A DNA stretch of 12,437 nucleotides, taken from the NCBI GenBank assembly GCA_022360105.1, contig JAKSDL010000390.1, positions 1-12,437 of the forward strand, given 5' to 3'. The translations under genes and the position numbers were made by a program. The notes under the pieces are model-generated. The model saw only the letters and a list, made by a program, of their open reading frames with translations. It ran no database searches and was not told the DNA's origin. The stretch is from Pseudomonadota bacterium. Its GTDB lineage: Bacteria > SAR324 > XYD2-FULL-50-16 > JAHJRI01. Positions 1 through 7,477 of the stretch are shown piece by piece (the first letter of the stretch is position 1; each line of letters begins with the position of its first letter).

Positions 1-305
1 TCAGGGTTGCGTCTTATACCTCAAGTAAAAGCGGTGTGATGGGTTTGACGCGTCTGATGGCCAATGAATGGGCCAAAGAGAATATCAATGTTAATGCGAT
101 CGCACCAGGTTATATGGCAACCGACAATACGGCAGCCTTACGAGCAGATGAAAACCGGAACAAGGAGATTCTGGGCAGAATACCGGCCGGCAGATGGGGA
201 CATACGGATGATATCAAAGGAGCGGCCGTGTTTCTGGCTTCGGATGCATCCAATTATGTAAACGGTTATACCTTGGCCGTTGATGGTGGATGGCTGGCGC
301 GGTAG
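1..305 (+). CDS. kduD: 2-dehydro-3-deoxy-D-gluconate 5-dehydrogenase (KduD), C-terminal part
   Basis: This is the last 100 codons of a short-chain dehydrogenase/reductase; the reading frame enters at base 3 and the N-terminal ~150 residues, including the Rossmann glycine motif, lie outside the window. The catalytic YxxxK is present (Y at bases 15-17, K at 27-29). The downstream text closely follows remembered Escherichia coli KduD, including RLMANEWAK, INVNAIAPGYMAT, RIPAGRWG and the C-terminus AVDGGWLAR, so the assignment is more specific than 'SDR'. KduD interconverts 2,5-diketo-3-deoxygluconate and 2-keto-3-deoxygluconate with NAD(H) in the cytoplasm, in pectin and related uronate catabolism. 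A KdgF-type cupin gene downstream on the same strand supports this. A paralogous sugar dehydrogenase is the main alternative. Confidence 0.9.
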   Translation, partial: RVASYTSSKSGVMGLTRLMANEWAKENINVNAIAPGYMATDNTAALRADENRNKEILGRIPAGRWGHTDDIKGAAVFLASDASNYVNGYTLAVDGGWLAR

Positions 306-444
306 GATATTTTAGATTTTCGATTTGTTTGTCCTGCATTAATCTTATGAAATTAATAGAACCGGGAGCGGTTGTCATATTCAGGATTATTTGCAGACCC
401 GTTTAAATAGTCTTTAAGAAAAAGATTTCGATTCTTGGTTAATT

Positions 445-466
445 GATGGGCAACGAGTTGCCCATC
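445..466. repeat. 22-base perfect palindrome (REP-like hairpin)
   Basis: Arms GATGGGCAAC (445-454) and GTTGCCCATC (457-466) are perfect reverse complements around a 2-base centre GA. It lies in the 226-base gap between kduD and the cupin gene. There is no T-run after it, so it is not a standard intrinsic terminator. It could be a dispersed REP-like unit, an mRNA-stabilising hairpin or a protein-binding palindrome. The rest of the 306-531 gap shows no gene. Confidence 0.6.
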
Positions 467-473
467 CTACATT

Positions 474-502
474 TTGATTCATTTAAAATTAATAATTATC
501 AA
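474..502 (+). promoter_or_regulatory. Weak sigma-70-like promoter candidate before the cupin gene
   Basis: TTGATT (474-479) and TATCAA (497-502) are 17 bases apart in a very AT-rich stretch ending 29 bases before the cupin ATG. Each hexamer matches consensus at four of six bases. AT-rich sequence gives such matches by chance, so confidence is low. Confidence 0.22.
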
Positions 503-531
503 TTGGTTATTTATTGTTAGCCCAAAAAAAA

Positions 532-864
532 ATGACTGCAACACTGGAAAAAGAAACACCAAAAACTTCGATTGGTGAAAAGCGTGAGCGCTACTTGGCT
601 TATTCAAAAGATCTGATGGTGGTGGTGATCGATTTTGATGATGGTCCCATGGAACAACCGGATGAGCCGCATTCTCATCCTCACCAGCAAATTACATATG
701 TTGCGGAAGGAGAATTATTCTTCTTCATAAATGGCGAGAAAACCCGGCTGCAAGCCGGGGATATCATGGTAGTCCCGCCTGACGCACCACACACGATTCA
801 ACTCATCAGCGAACATGTCAGACTGGTTGATACCTTTTCGCCGATCAGGGAAGATTTCCTTTAA
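532..864 (+). CDS. kdgF: KdgF-type cupin, unsaturated uronate-processing enzyme
   Basis: A 110-residue single-domain cupin. KdgF enzymes convert 4,5-unsaturated monouronates from pectin or alginate lyases into the linear ketouronate, the step before KduI/KduD or DEH reductase. The metal site is visible as H47-x-H49 and Q53 (PHSHPHQQ) with H87 (DAPHTIQ). The C-terminus has D100-T-F102-S-P-I-R106, which matches the D/F/R active-site pattern described for characterised KdgF proteins. The adjacent kduD strongly supports the role. ATG 532 was chosen because residues before it are not cupin-like; an in-frame TTG at 514 would add six residues. No Shine-Dalgarno is visible: the ATG directly follows an A-run (524-532), so initiation may be weak, leaderless or misplaced. 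A different small-substrate cupin is possible but less likely. Confidence 0.82.
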   Translation: MTATLEKETPKTSIGEKRERYLAYSKDLMVVVIDFDDGPMEQPDEPHSHPHQQITYVAEGELFFFINGEKTRLQAGDIMVVPPDAPHTIQLISEHVRLVDTFSPIREDFL

Positions 865-955
865 TGATTAATTTCGGATCGTATGGGTTGAATAGAAGGT
901 GGATAACCGCTACGATGTCGACTCAACGGAAACCTATAATACGATCCAAAGTGAT

Positions 956-2332
956 ATGGAAAATGCTTCAGTACGCATATTGTTGGTTGATGATGATGAA
1001 ACCCCCATTCAGTTGTTAAAGGATTTATTAACAGCCGAAGGGTACCAGGTTGACACGGCTAATTCTGGTGAGGCCGCAATAGGTTTGCTCAAGAAGACTG
1101 ACTACAAGGTTATCGTTACCGATCTGAAAATGCCTGGTATCTCCGGTATGGATCTTCTGAATTTTTGTGTGAAAACCTACCCGGAAATCCCTGTCATCCT
1201 GCTAACAGCTCACGGGACTATCCAGAGTGCAGTGGAGGCTCTGAAAAGCGGTGCTTTCAACTATCTTTCCAAACCTGTCCAAATCGATGAGTTGCTGATC
1301 GATATCCAAAAAGCCCTCGATCTGCAGAATCTGAAACTTCAACATCAATTCTTAAGGGATGAATTAAAGAAACAGGATAAATTTCTTTATGAATCCAACA
1401 ATGATGAATTTAACGCCATCCTGAAGACAATTCACGAATTACGTGATGTTAACACCACGATCCTGCTTCATGGCGAGTCAGGTACCGGTAAGGAAGTGGT
1501 GGCGCGTCTGATTCATAAAACCAGTAAACGATCCAAAGGCAATTTTGTACCAATCAATTGCGGAGCGATTCCGGAAAACCTCATAGAAAGCGAGCTATTC
1601 GGTCATGTCAAAGGAGCCTTTACCGATGCCAAATCAAACGTAAAAGGGAAGATTGAAATTGCAGACAGGGGCACTCTTTTTCTGGATGAGATTAATGAGC
1701 TATCAATGAAAGCCCAGGTGGCGTTGCTGAGAGTTATCCAGGAAAGAGAAATAATTCCTGTGGGCAGTGAACGTCGCATAAAGGTGGATGTGCGCATTAT
1801 TGTCGCTACCAATCGAAATCTGCTTAAACTGATCGAGGCCGGTTCCTTTCGTGAAGACCTGTTTTATCGTATCAACGTCTTTCCCATACACCTTCCGCCT
1901 CTTCGAAAAAGAAAAGAAGATATCATTGCCCTGGCAAACTGGTTTATCGGTGAGTTCCAAAAGGAGTATTCCCGCCCTTTTGAAATTTTGACTGATGAGG
2001 CAAAAGAGGAACTGCAAAACTATGACTGGCCGGGGAACATACGGGAGTTGCGTAACTGCATAGAACGAGCATCCATACTGACAAAAGGCAGGGAAATTTC
2101 CAAAGATGCCCTTCTGGTTTCGTCTTATTCCAAACGTCAACATGCGGAAAACTCCTCAGCCCGTGAAAAGAGTTCGGACAGCTGTTTTGAAAGACTTGGG
2201 GTCATGGAACTGAAAAAACTGGAGAACGAATATATCCTCTGGGTTCTAAAAAAAATGGGGCACAATAAAAACCTGACAGCTTCTAAACTTGGGATTTCCG
2301 AACGAGGTATTCGTTATAAATTGAAAAAATGA
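956..2332 (+). CDS. NtrC-family sigma-54-dependent response regulator
   Basis: 458 residues from ATG 956; an in-frame GTG at 899 would add 19 non-conserved residues, and neither start has a good ribosome site. Residues ~5-120 are a receiver domain with acidic pocket D12-D14, phospho-acceptor D56 (TDLKMPG), T84 and K106. The AAA+ domain (~150-385) has Walker A GESGTGKE (173-180), Walker B TLFLDE (240-245), and the arginine-containing segments FREDLFYRIN and PPLRKRKED. The C-terminal Fis-type helix-turn-helix lies at ~424-457 (TASKLGISERGIRYKL). When phosphorylated such proteins oligomerise and drive ATP-dependent opening of sigma-54 promoters. The sigma-54 contact loop reads GAFTDA (220-225) rather than GAFTGA. 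The stop overlaps the kinase start (ATGA), so the two are cotranscribed partners. The gene begins 92 bases after the uronate cupin, so a sugar-acid regulon is a reasonable guess. No -24/-12 element was seen nearby. Confidence 0.93.
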   Translation: MENASVRILLVDDDETPIQLLKDLLTAEGYQVDTANSGEAAIGLLKKTDYKVIVTDLKMPGISGMDLLNFCVKTYPEIPVILLTAHGTIQSAVEALKSGAFNYLSKPVQIDELLIDIQKALDLQNLKLQHQFLRDELKKQDKFLYESNNDEFNAILKTIHELRDVNTTILLHGESGTGKEVVARLIHKTSKRSKGNFVPINCGAIPENLIESELFGHVKGAFTDAKSNVKGKIEIADRGTLFLDEINELSMKAQVALLRVIQEREIIPVGSERRIKVDVRIIVATNRNLLKLIEAGSFREDLFYRINVFPIHLPPLRKRKEDIIALANWFIGEFQKEYSRPFEILTDEAKEELQNYDWPGNIRELRNCIERASILTKGREISKDALLVSSYSKRQHAENSSAREKSSDSCFERLGVMELKKLENEYILWVLKKMGHNKNLTASKLGISERGIRYKLKK

Positions 2333-3993
2333 AAACATTCCGAAACAGGGTTTTTGTCCTGATTCTTATTCCCACAATATGTATCTTCCTCGTTATTACA
2401 CTTACCGGATCGCTGTACTTCAATACTATTCTCAAGGAACAGGCAATCAGCAAAAAGCAGTCCGACCTGGAACTGACCACCCGGGCTGTTGATGATTGGC
2501 TGATATCACGTCTGTCCGAGCTGGTTTTGCTTTCTCGTAATCGCTTTTTTTCCGAAAAAGACTTGTCTGAAATAAAGAAAGTACTGCTGGCTGAACAGCA
2601 CAGGCTTTCATTTTTATATGAGAAGTTCTGGGTCATTACGCCCGAGGGGCAGTATTGGAATACTAACAAGGTTGATGGCAACATCAAGGGGCACATTATC
2701 CTGCAACGTTTTTCTTTAGATAACAAATATCTGACCTATTTTATACCGTCGTCTTCAGACCGGGTGTTTGGAAAATCCATTGTGCTTTGTTCGTCTATTT
2801 ACAAAGAAGAAAAACTAAACCAGGTGTTGTGCGCCAGTGTGCCTTTTGAATGGTTTGACAGGGTTGTGCGTTATTTTACGGCTGATTTTTTTGACGAAGT
2901 GTATGTGGGTGATCCTACAGGCATCATTATTTCACACAACAACAATGCGCTGATCGGCCAGAAAGAAATTGATATTTATGACCGGGTGTTCTCCGTAAAA
3001 ACAGAATTGGAAGATTCCCACGTGTTTGTCTCGCCTCTGAAAAACAAGTGGAAAATTGCCGGGATCATCAAAAAAAGCAGGCTGTTTCAACAAATCAACA
3101 AAACCAATCAGTATGTAGCGGTCCTGATTATCAGCTTTCTGGTGGTCATTGTGTTGATTTCTTTCGGCATTACCCGGATTGTGGTCAATCCGATCCGAGT
3201 ACTTACCGAAGGCGTTAAACGCGTCATGCTCGGCGATTACGGTCAGAAAATTGACATTAAATCTACCAATGAAATCAATACGCTGGCAGAAACATTCAAT
3301 AAAATGAATCAAAAGTTAACAACAGCTCGGACAAACGATCGTTTTGTTTTTTTGGGACATATTTCAGCGAGGATGGCGCATGAAATCAGGAAACCGATGA
3401 ACATTATTCAGCTGATTGCAGAATCGGTTAAAAAAAGACGGGAGTTCCGGGAGGAGGATTATCAGGCTATTGTCAAGGAAATCGATAACGCGGATCGATT
3501 TATCAGGGAAATCCTGGAATTTGTCAGACCTGACGAACTCTCATTAAATCGTTATTCACTGGCAAGGCTTACATTGGCAGTGCTGGATAAGTTTAAGTTG
3601 AAATTCAGGAAGAACAAGATTCAGGTATTCCATGAGATAAGTCAAGATATACCGGAGCTCTATATAGACATTTTCCGAATGGAACAGGTGATTTCCAATA
3701 TCCTGAACAATGCCGTCCAAGCTATCGGCAGCGACGGTAGAATCATTGCCATTCTTAAAAGCAATGACGATAAAAACCAGGTGAACCTGGAAATTAGCGA
3801 CACCGGTCCGGGAATCAAACAGGAAATCAGGGACAAAATTTTTGATCCCTATTTTACGACAAAAAGCACAGGAATCGGCTTAGGGCTTTCCATCTGTTAT
3901 AGAATTCTGATGGCTCATGGGGCTGAAATCGAAGCAGATGATTCTTCCATTGGCGGCGCCCTGATTCGAATAACCTTTTTTGCACCTTCCTAA
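2329..3993 (+). CDS. Membrane sensor histidine kinase, dCACHE-like sensor with HAMP (NtrB/DctB class)
   Basis: 554 residues; ATG overlaps the response-regulator stop by 4 bases. Membrane segments lie at ~8-31 and ~262-286, enclosing a ~230-residue periplasmic domain whose length and position fit a double-CACHE/PDC ligand sensor. HAMP is at ~282-335, followed directly by the HisKA helix with no PAS domain between them. The phospho-acceptor is H351 in AHEIRKPMN. The ATPase domain has N-box NILNNAVQAIG (457-467), G1 DTGPGI (491-496), F-box FDPYFTTK (505-512) and G2 GIGLGLSI (515-522). All expected catalytic boxes are intact. It should phosphorylate the upstream NtrC-type regulator. CACHE-type kinases commonly sense small acids or amino acids. 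The ligand is unknown here; a uronate or another organic acid is inferred only from the neighbouring genes. Confidence 0.93.
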   Translation: MKTFRNRVFVLILIPTICIFLVITLTGSLYFNTILKEQAISKKQSDLELTTRAVDDWLISRLSELVLLSRNRFFSEKDLSEIKKVLLAEQHRLSFLYEKFWVITPEGQYWNTNKVDGNIKGHIILQRFSLDNKYLTYFIPSSSDRVFGKSIVLCSSIYKEEKLNQVLCASVPFEWFDRVVRYFTADFFDEVYVGDPTGIIISHNNNALIGQKEIDIYDRVFSVKTELEDSHVFVSPLKNKWKIAGIIKKSRLFQQINKTNQYVAVLIISFLVVIVLISFGITRIVVNPIRVLTEGVKRVMLGDYGQKIDIKSTNEINTLAETFNKMNQKLTTARTNDRFVFLGHISARMAHEIRKPMNIIQLIAESVKKRREFREEDYQAIVKEIDNADRFIREILEFVRPDELSLNRYSLARLTLAVLDKFKLKFRKNKIQVFHEISQDIPELYIDIFRMEQVISNILNNAVQAIGSDGRIIAILKSNDDKNQVNLEISDTGPGIKQEIRDKIFDPYFTTKSTGIGLGLSICYRILMAHGAEIEADDSSIGGALIRITFFAPS

Positions 3994-4443
3994 ACTCCCA
4001 GCCTAAAACAAGGCACTGATAGGATTTATTCGATTTTAATTGCAGTTTTTTTGCCATTTTATTTATAAGTGTCCTATCCGATACTCTTCGATGTTGCTCC
4101 AGGTTAGAATCGATTTCAGCTGCAGGTTTACTCCAAACCCTTTTTGAGAATATGGCCTGATATTTCGGATCTGGGATTTGCCGGTGAAGAATGCTTCGGC
4201 ATTACTGTATTTCTTTTGATCCTCCTTTTCAGGGTTTTAAAGTCTCTGAGAATCTAAAATCCCGTATGTGAAAAAGACCTGCTAAAGTTTGTTGTTTACA
4301 AGGTAATACTTTTTTAATATTCATGCTACTTAAATAGTATTAAGTTAAAAATGGTAGCACTTTATTGTCTTTGAACCGACTAAAGATACAAATCAGCAGT
4401 CACCAGGAATGTAACAGGGCGTTGCGAGAGCAAAGGAGGAAGC
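3994..4443 (+). other. 450-base intergenic region between kinase and importer cassette
   Basis: No convincing gene is visible. It has a 4-base-stem inverted repeat GCCT/AGGC just after the kinase, and a 7-base inverted repeat GATAGGA (4018-4024) / TCCTATC (4072-4078) with a long loop. There are two related 15-mers at 4031-4045 and 4111-4125, and an AT-rich tract with a palindrome near 4328-4345. The last ~200 bases probably contain the importer promoter and leader. I found no recognisable cobalamin, molybdenum-cofactor or nickel/cobalt riboswitch core, though structure could not be calculated. Confidence 0.6.
4324..4359. promoter_or_regulatory. Nested palindromes: candidate operator before the importer cassette
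   Basis: An outer inverted repeat TGCTAC (4324-4329) / GTAGCA (4354-4359) encloses an 18-base palindrome with arms ACTTAA (4328-4333) and TTAAGT (4340-4345) around a 6-base centre. It lies 85-120 bases before the binding-protein start, where a repressor site for a metal-uptake operon would be expected. A promoter-like TTTACA with a poor -10 lies just upstream. The regulator is unknown and AT-rich palindromes arise by chance. Confidence 0.4.
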
Positions 4444-5652
4444 ATGGTCGAAACGCAAATTGGATGTGTTTTTTTCAAAAGGAGCTGTCAATGCCAAGTG
4501 AGGGCTAGCGGCTGGATATCTGTGCCTAAATTGAGTTTCCTATCGTTTGTGGTATTTTTATCCATCATCTTTTTTCTGGGCTCGGGTTCTCAAAGTGTAT
4601 TTGCCCAGGCGGGTTTCAGGACAATCACTGATGCGTTTGGTCGTCAGGTTGAGGTTCCCGAATCGGTAAATCATGTCATCTGTTCCGGGGCAGGTTGTCT
4701 CAGGCTTTTGGTGTATCTTCGTTCTCATCAGAAAGTTGTTGCGGTCGATACAGCGGAGACCAAAAAACGATTTTTGGATGCCCGCCCTTATGCCTTGTCA
4801 AATCCCCAGTTCAAGCAATATCCGGTGTTTGGTGAGTTTCGGGGACATGACAGTCCGGAATTGATTTTAAGTCTGAAAACTCTGCCGGACGTTATTTTCA
4901 AGGCATATTCAAGGGTTGGCGACAACCCGGATGAATTGCAGAATAAAACGGGGATTCCGGTGGTGGCAATTAATTATGGAAACCTGGGAGCATTAAGGAA
5001 TGATTTTTACCAGGCATTGCGAATCATGGGCAAGGTATTGGCCGAGAATCAAAGGGCGGAAGAGGTAATCACTTTTTTTGATTTCCACATTGGGGACCTG
5101 AACAAACGAACTGTTAATATTCCCGATATTCGGAAAAAGGCCTGTTATATCGGAGGAGTAGCCTATCGGGGGCCTCACGGCTTTCAATCGACGGAACCTG
5201 CCTATCCTCCTTTTTCAATGGTGAATACTGTCAATGTTGCATTTGATCCGGACAAATCTCCCAAAGAACTGTTTCATGCAGATGTGTCCAAGGAAAAAAT
5301 CGTGGAATGGAATCCCGAACTTATTTTCGTGGATTTGTCCACCATCCAATCGGACCATAAGGCAAATGCGATATATGAGTTGAAACACGGTCCGGTTTAC
5401 CAATCGTTACATGCTGTCAGGCAGGGGGAAGTATACGGGTTATTGCCTTATAACTGGTACACCAAAAATTTCGGATCGGTGATTGCCAATGCCTACTACA
5501 TTGGCAAGGTGAAATATCCGAAGCAATTCAAGGATATTGATTCCAGGGAAAAAGCGGATGAAATCTATACTTTTTTAGTTGGCAAGCCTGTTTTTCAAAA
5601 GATGAACCGGTTGTTTGCTAATTTAATTTTCACCAAACTGAAACTGGATTAA
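4444..5652 (+). CDS. FecB/BtuF-like periplasmic substrate-binding protein of a metal(-chelate) ABC importer
   Basis: 402 residues. A hydrophobic segment at ~30-46 followed by SVFAQAG indicates a signal peptide cleaved near residue 54-56. The mature protein begins with the class III binding-protein pattern TITDAFGRQVEVP (60-72), then ICSGAGCLRLLVYL (79-92), LPDVIF (147-152) and NPELIFVD (290-297). This family delivers siderophores, haem, cobalamin, or in MolA-type members molybdate/tungstate. A distinctive segment, YRGPHGFQSTEPAYPPF (241-257), plus LLPYNWYTKNFG (333-344), resembles a binding-protein subgroup I associate with anaerobes; that is from memory. ATG 4444 has a strong AGGAGG four bases upstream but gives a long 29-residue n-region; GTG 4522 (V27) would give a more typical signal peptide. 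The permease starts 5 bases after the stop. The substrate is not determinable from sequence alone. Confidence 0.88.
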   Translation: MVETQIGCVFFKRSCQCQVRASGWISVPKLSFLSFVVFLSIIFFLGSGSQSVFAQAGFRTITDAFGRQVEVPESVNHVICSGAGCLRLLVYLRSHQKVVAVDTAETKKRFLDARPYALSNPQFKQYPVFGEFRGHDSPELILSLKTLPDVIFKAYSRVGDNPDELQNKTGIPVVAINYGNLGALRNDFYQALRIMGKVLAENQRAEEVITFFDFHIGDLNKRTVNIPDIRKKACYIGGVAYRGPHGFQSTEPAYPPFSMVNTVNVAFDPDKSPKELFHADVSKEKIVEWNPELIFVDLSTIQSDHKANAIYELKHGPVYQSLHAVRQGEVYGLLPYNWYTKNFGSVIANAYYIGKVKYPKQFKDIDSREKADEIYTFLVGKPVFQKMNRLFANLIFTKLKLD

Positions 5653-5657
5653 AGGTC

Positions 5658-6728
5658 ATGCATATCAATTCGAAGCAGCTTCCCGAACAATACCTTCGTT
5701 ATACTTATCGCAAGAGCGTCTTGCTTGTAAGTGGTTTGATCCTGTTGCTTGCCGTACAGATACTGTCAATTTCCCTGGGCGCTGTCGAGATTCCCTATAT
5801 GGATGTTGTGAAAACATTGTTGCAGCAGTCCGGTAATCAGAGGTGGGAGCTTATCATCTGGAATATTCGCTTACCGCAGGCATTAACCGCTGTAGTGGCG
5901 GGGTTGGGTTTGGCCGTTGCCGGTGTAGTGATGCAGGCGGTTTTAAATAATCCGCTTGGATCACCTTTTACACTGGGGATGTCCCATGCTGCTGCGTTCG
6001 GTGCCGCATTTTCCGTAATGGTCTTGGGGACCGGTGCCATGCACAGCACCGGTGCTGATGCTGTGAACGTCGTCAATCATTATGTTACCACCGGTGTGGC
6101 CTTTATGTTCTGTATTCTTACGGCGATTGTGATTCTTCTGATTTCCAAAATGAAAAAAACCTCACCGGAAGTGATGGTGCTTACCGGTGTGGCCCTGGGG
6201 TCCTTGTTTACTGCCGGTACCATGTTCCTCCAGTATTTTGCCGATGATATCCAACTGGCGGCAATGATATTCTGGACATTTGGAGACGTGGCCAGGGCAA
6301 GTTGGAAAGAGCTGGGGATCATTACGTTGGTAACAGTGATCACAACCATCTATTTTCTGTTTAACTCCTGGAACTATAATGCCATCGTTTCCGGCGATGA
6401 AACGGCAAAAAGTATCGGAGTTAATGTAGAACTGGTTCGCATTCTTTCAATGCTGGCAGCCTCGGTGGTCACATCGGTTATTATAGCATTTCTCGGTATC
6501 ATCGGATTCGTGGGATTGATTTGTCCGCATATTGTACGAAGAATCATCGGGGATGATCATCGATTTTTAATTCCCGGAACCTGCATTATGGGAAGTATAC
6601 TGCTTCTGGCCGCCGATACTGCCGCACGTATGATTTTAATTCCGCATGTTTTGCCCGTGGCAATATTGACCTCTTTTCTGGGCGCTCCCCTCTTCATTTT
6701 TCTGATTATCAAGGGATATAAACGATGA
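5658..6728 (+). CDS. FecCD/BtuC-family ABC transporter permease
   Basis: 356 residues, a normal length for the family, with about nine to ten hydrophobic segments from ~20 to 350. Family motifs are clear: RLPQALTAVVAG (71-82), VMQAVLNNPLGSP (91-103), the cytoplasmic coupling segment GDETAKSIGV (246-255), FVGLICPHIVRR (284-295), and a C-terminal PVAILTSFLGAPLFIFLI (333-350). It forms the inner-membrane channel as a homodimer with two copies of the downstream ATPase and receives cargo from the upstream binding protein. The start lies 5 bases after the binding-protein stop with AAAGG before it, and its end overlaps the ATPase start by 4 bases (ATGA), so the three genes form one translationally coupled unit. 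Cargo could be an iron chelate, corrinoid or metal oxyanion. Confidence 0.93.
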   Translation: MHINSKQLPEQYLRYTYRKSVLLVSGLILLLAVQILSISLGAVEIPYMDVVKTLLQQSGNQRWELIIWNIRLPQALTAVVAGLGLAVAGVVMQAVLNNPLGSPFTLGMSHAAAFGAAFSVMVLGTGAMHSTGADAVNVVNHYVTTGVAFMFCILTAIVILLISKMKKTSPEVMVLTGVALGSLFTAGTMFLQYFADDIQLAAMIFWTFGDVARASWKELGIITLVTVITTIYFLFNSWNYNAIVSGDETAKSIGVNVELVRILSMLAASVVTSVIIAFLGIIGFVGLICPHIVRRIIGDDHRFLIPGTCIMGSILLLAADTAARMILIPHVLPVAILTSFLGAPLFIFLIIKGYKR

Positions 6729-7477
6729 AGTTAGAAGTACACGGTATATCATTCGAATATCAGAGTAGAAAGATACTGAACGAGATCACCTGTAAAATAG
6801 AGAAAAACCAGTTTGTCAGTATTCTGGGACCGAACGGTGTCGGCAAGACAACATTGCTCAGGTGCCTGAATCGCATCTTAAAACCCGCTGATGGCGAGAT
6901 CTTGATTGAAAATCGTAACCTGTTGCATCTTTCACGAAGTGATATCGCCAGGGAAATCAGTTACGTTTCCCAAAAGTCGGATACCAGCCGCCTGACTGCT
7001 TTTGATGCAATTCTGATGGGGAGAATGCCCTATATTCAATGGAAAGTTAGTGATAAGGATTTGAAAACTGTTAACTCTGTCATTGAGATACTTAACATGC
7101 AACCGCTTATGCTGCAGTACATAGACCAGATGAGCGGTGGTGAATTCCAGAAAGTCTGTATTGCCAGGGCTCTAGTCCAGGAACCTACCATCATGCTGCT
7201 GGACGAGCCAACCAGCAGCCTGGATTTAAAAAACCAGCAGGAAATACTCAATCTGATTTCTGATATTGTTCATTCCCATCAAATCTCAGCGATCATGACG
7301 ATTCATGATATCAATATAGCACTGAGATATTCGGATAAAATCCTGTTCCTGAAAAACGGTGTTATCCATGCTGCCGTAACTCCTGCGGAAGTGACTCCCC
7401 AGATCGTTGAAGATGTCTATGATGTGAAAGTTCATATCCATCAAGTCAATCAACATAGATACGTGGTGGCTAATTAA
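6725..7477 (+). CDS. FecE/BtuD-like ABC transporter ATPase
   Basis: 250 residues with every ABC motif intact: Walker A GPNGVGKTT (35-43), Q-loop Q83 (YVSQKSD), signature MSGGE (136-140, a conservative form of LSGGQ), Walker B IMLLDE (156-161), D-loop SSLD (164-167) and switch histidine H194 (MTIHD). Length and the TAFDAILMGR segment (91-100) fit the FecCD-partner ATPases. It powers the importer from the cytoplasmic face. Its ATG overlaps the permease stop by 4 bases. It ends the cassette; the next gene on this strand is 293 bases further on. Confidence 0.94.
   Translation: MKLEVHGISFEYQSRKILNEITCKIEKNQFVSILGPNGVGKTTLLRCLNRILKPADGEILIENRNLLHLSRSDIAREISYVSQKSDTSRLTAFDAILMGRMPYIQWKVSDKDLKTVNSVIEILNMQPLMLQYIDQMSGGEFQKVCIARALVQEPTIMLLDEPTSSLDLKNQQEILNLISDIVHSHQISAIMTIHDINIALRYSDKILFLKNGVIHAAVTPAEVTPQIVEDVYDVKVHIHQVNQHRYVVAN

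Noticed and set aside
435..450. TTGGTTAATTGATGGG as a sigma-54 -24/-12 promoter
   Set aside because: Ten bases after the first GG there is GG, not the required GC, and the rest fits poorly.
1703..2143. Long minus-strand ORF inside the response regulator
   Set aside because: It is antisense to the conserved AAA+ coding sequence and has no protein-like domain pattern or ribosome site.
4018..4078. GATAGGA/TCCTATC inverted repeat as terminator of the kinase gene
   Set aside because: The loop is 47 bases and no T-run follows the second arm.
4128..4202. 24-residue minus-strand ORF with an AAGGAGG upstream
   Set aside because: The ribosome-like site is too far from the ATG, the peptide has no recognisable features, and the region looks non-coding.
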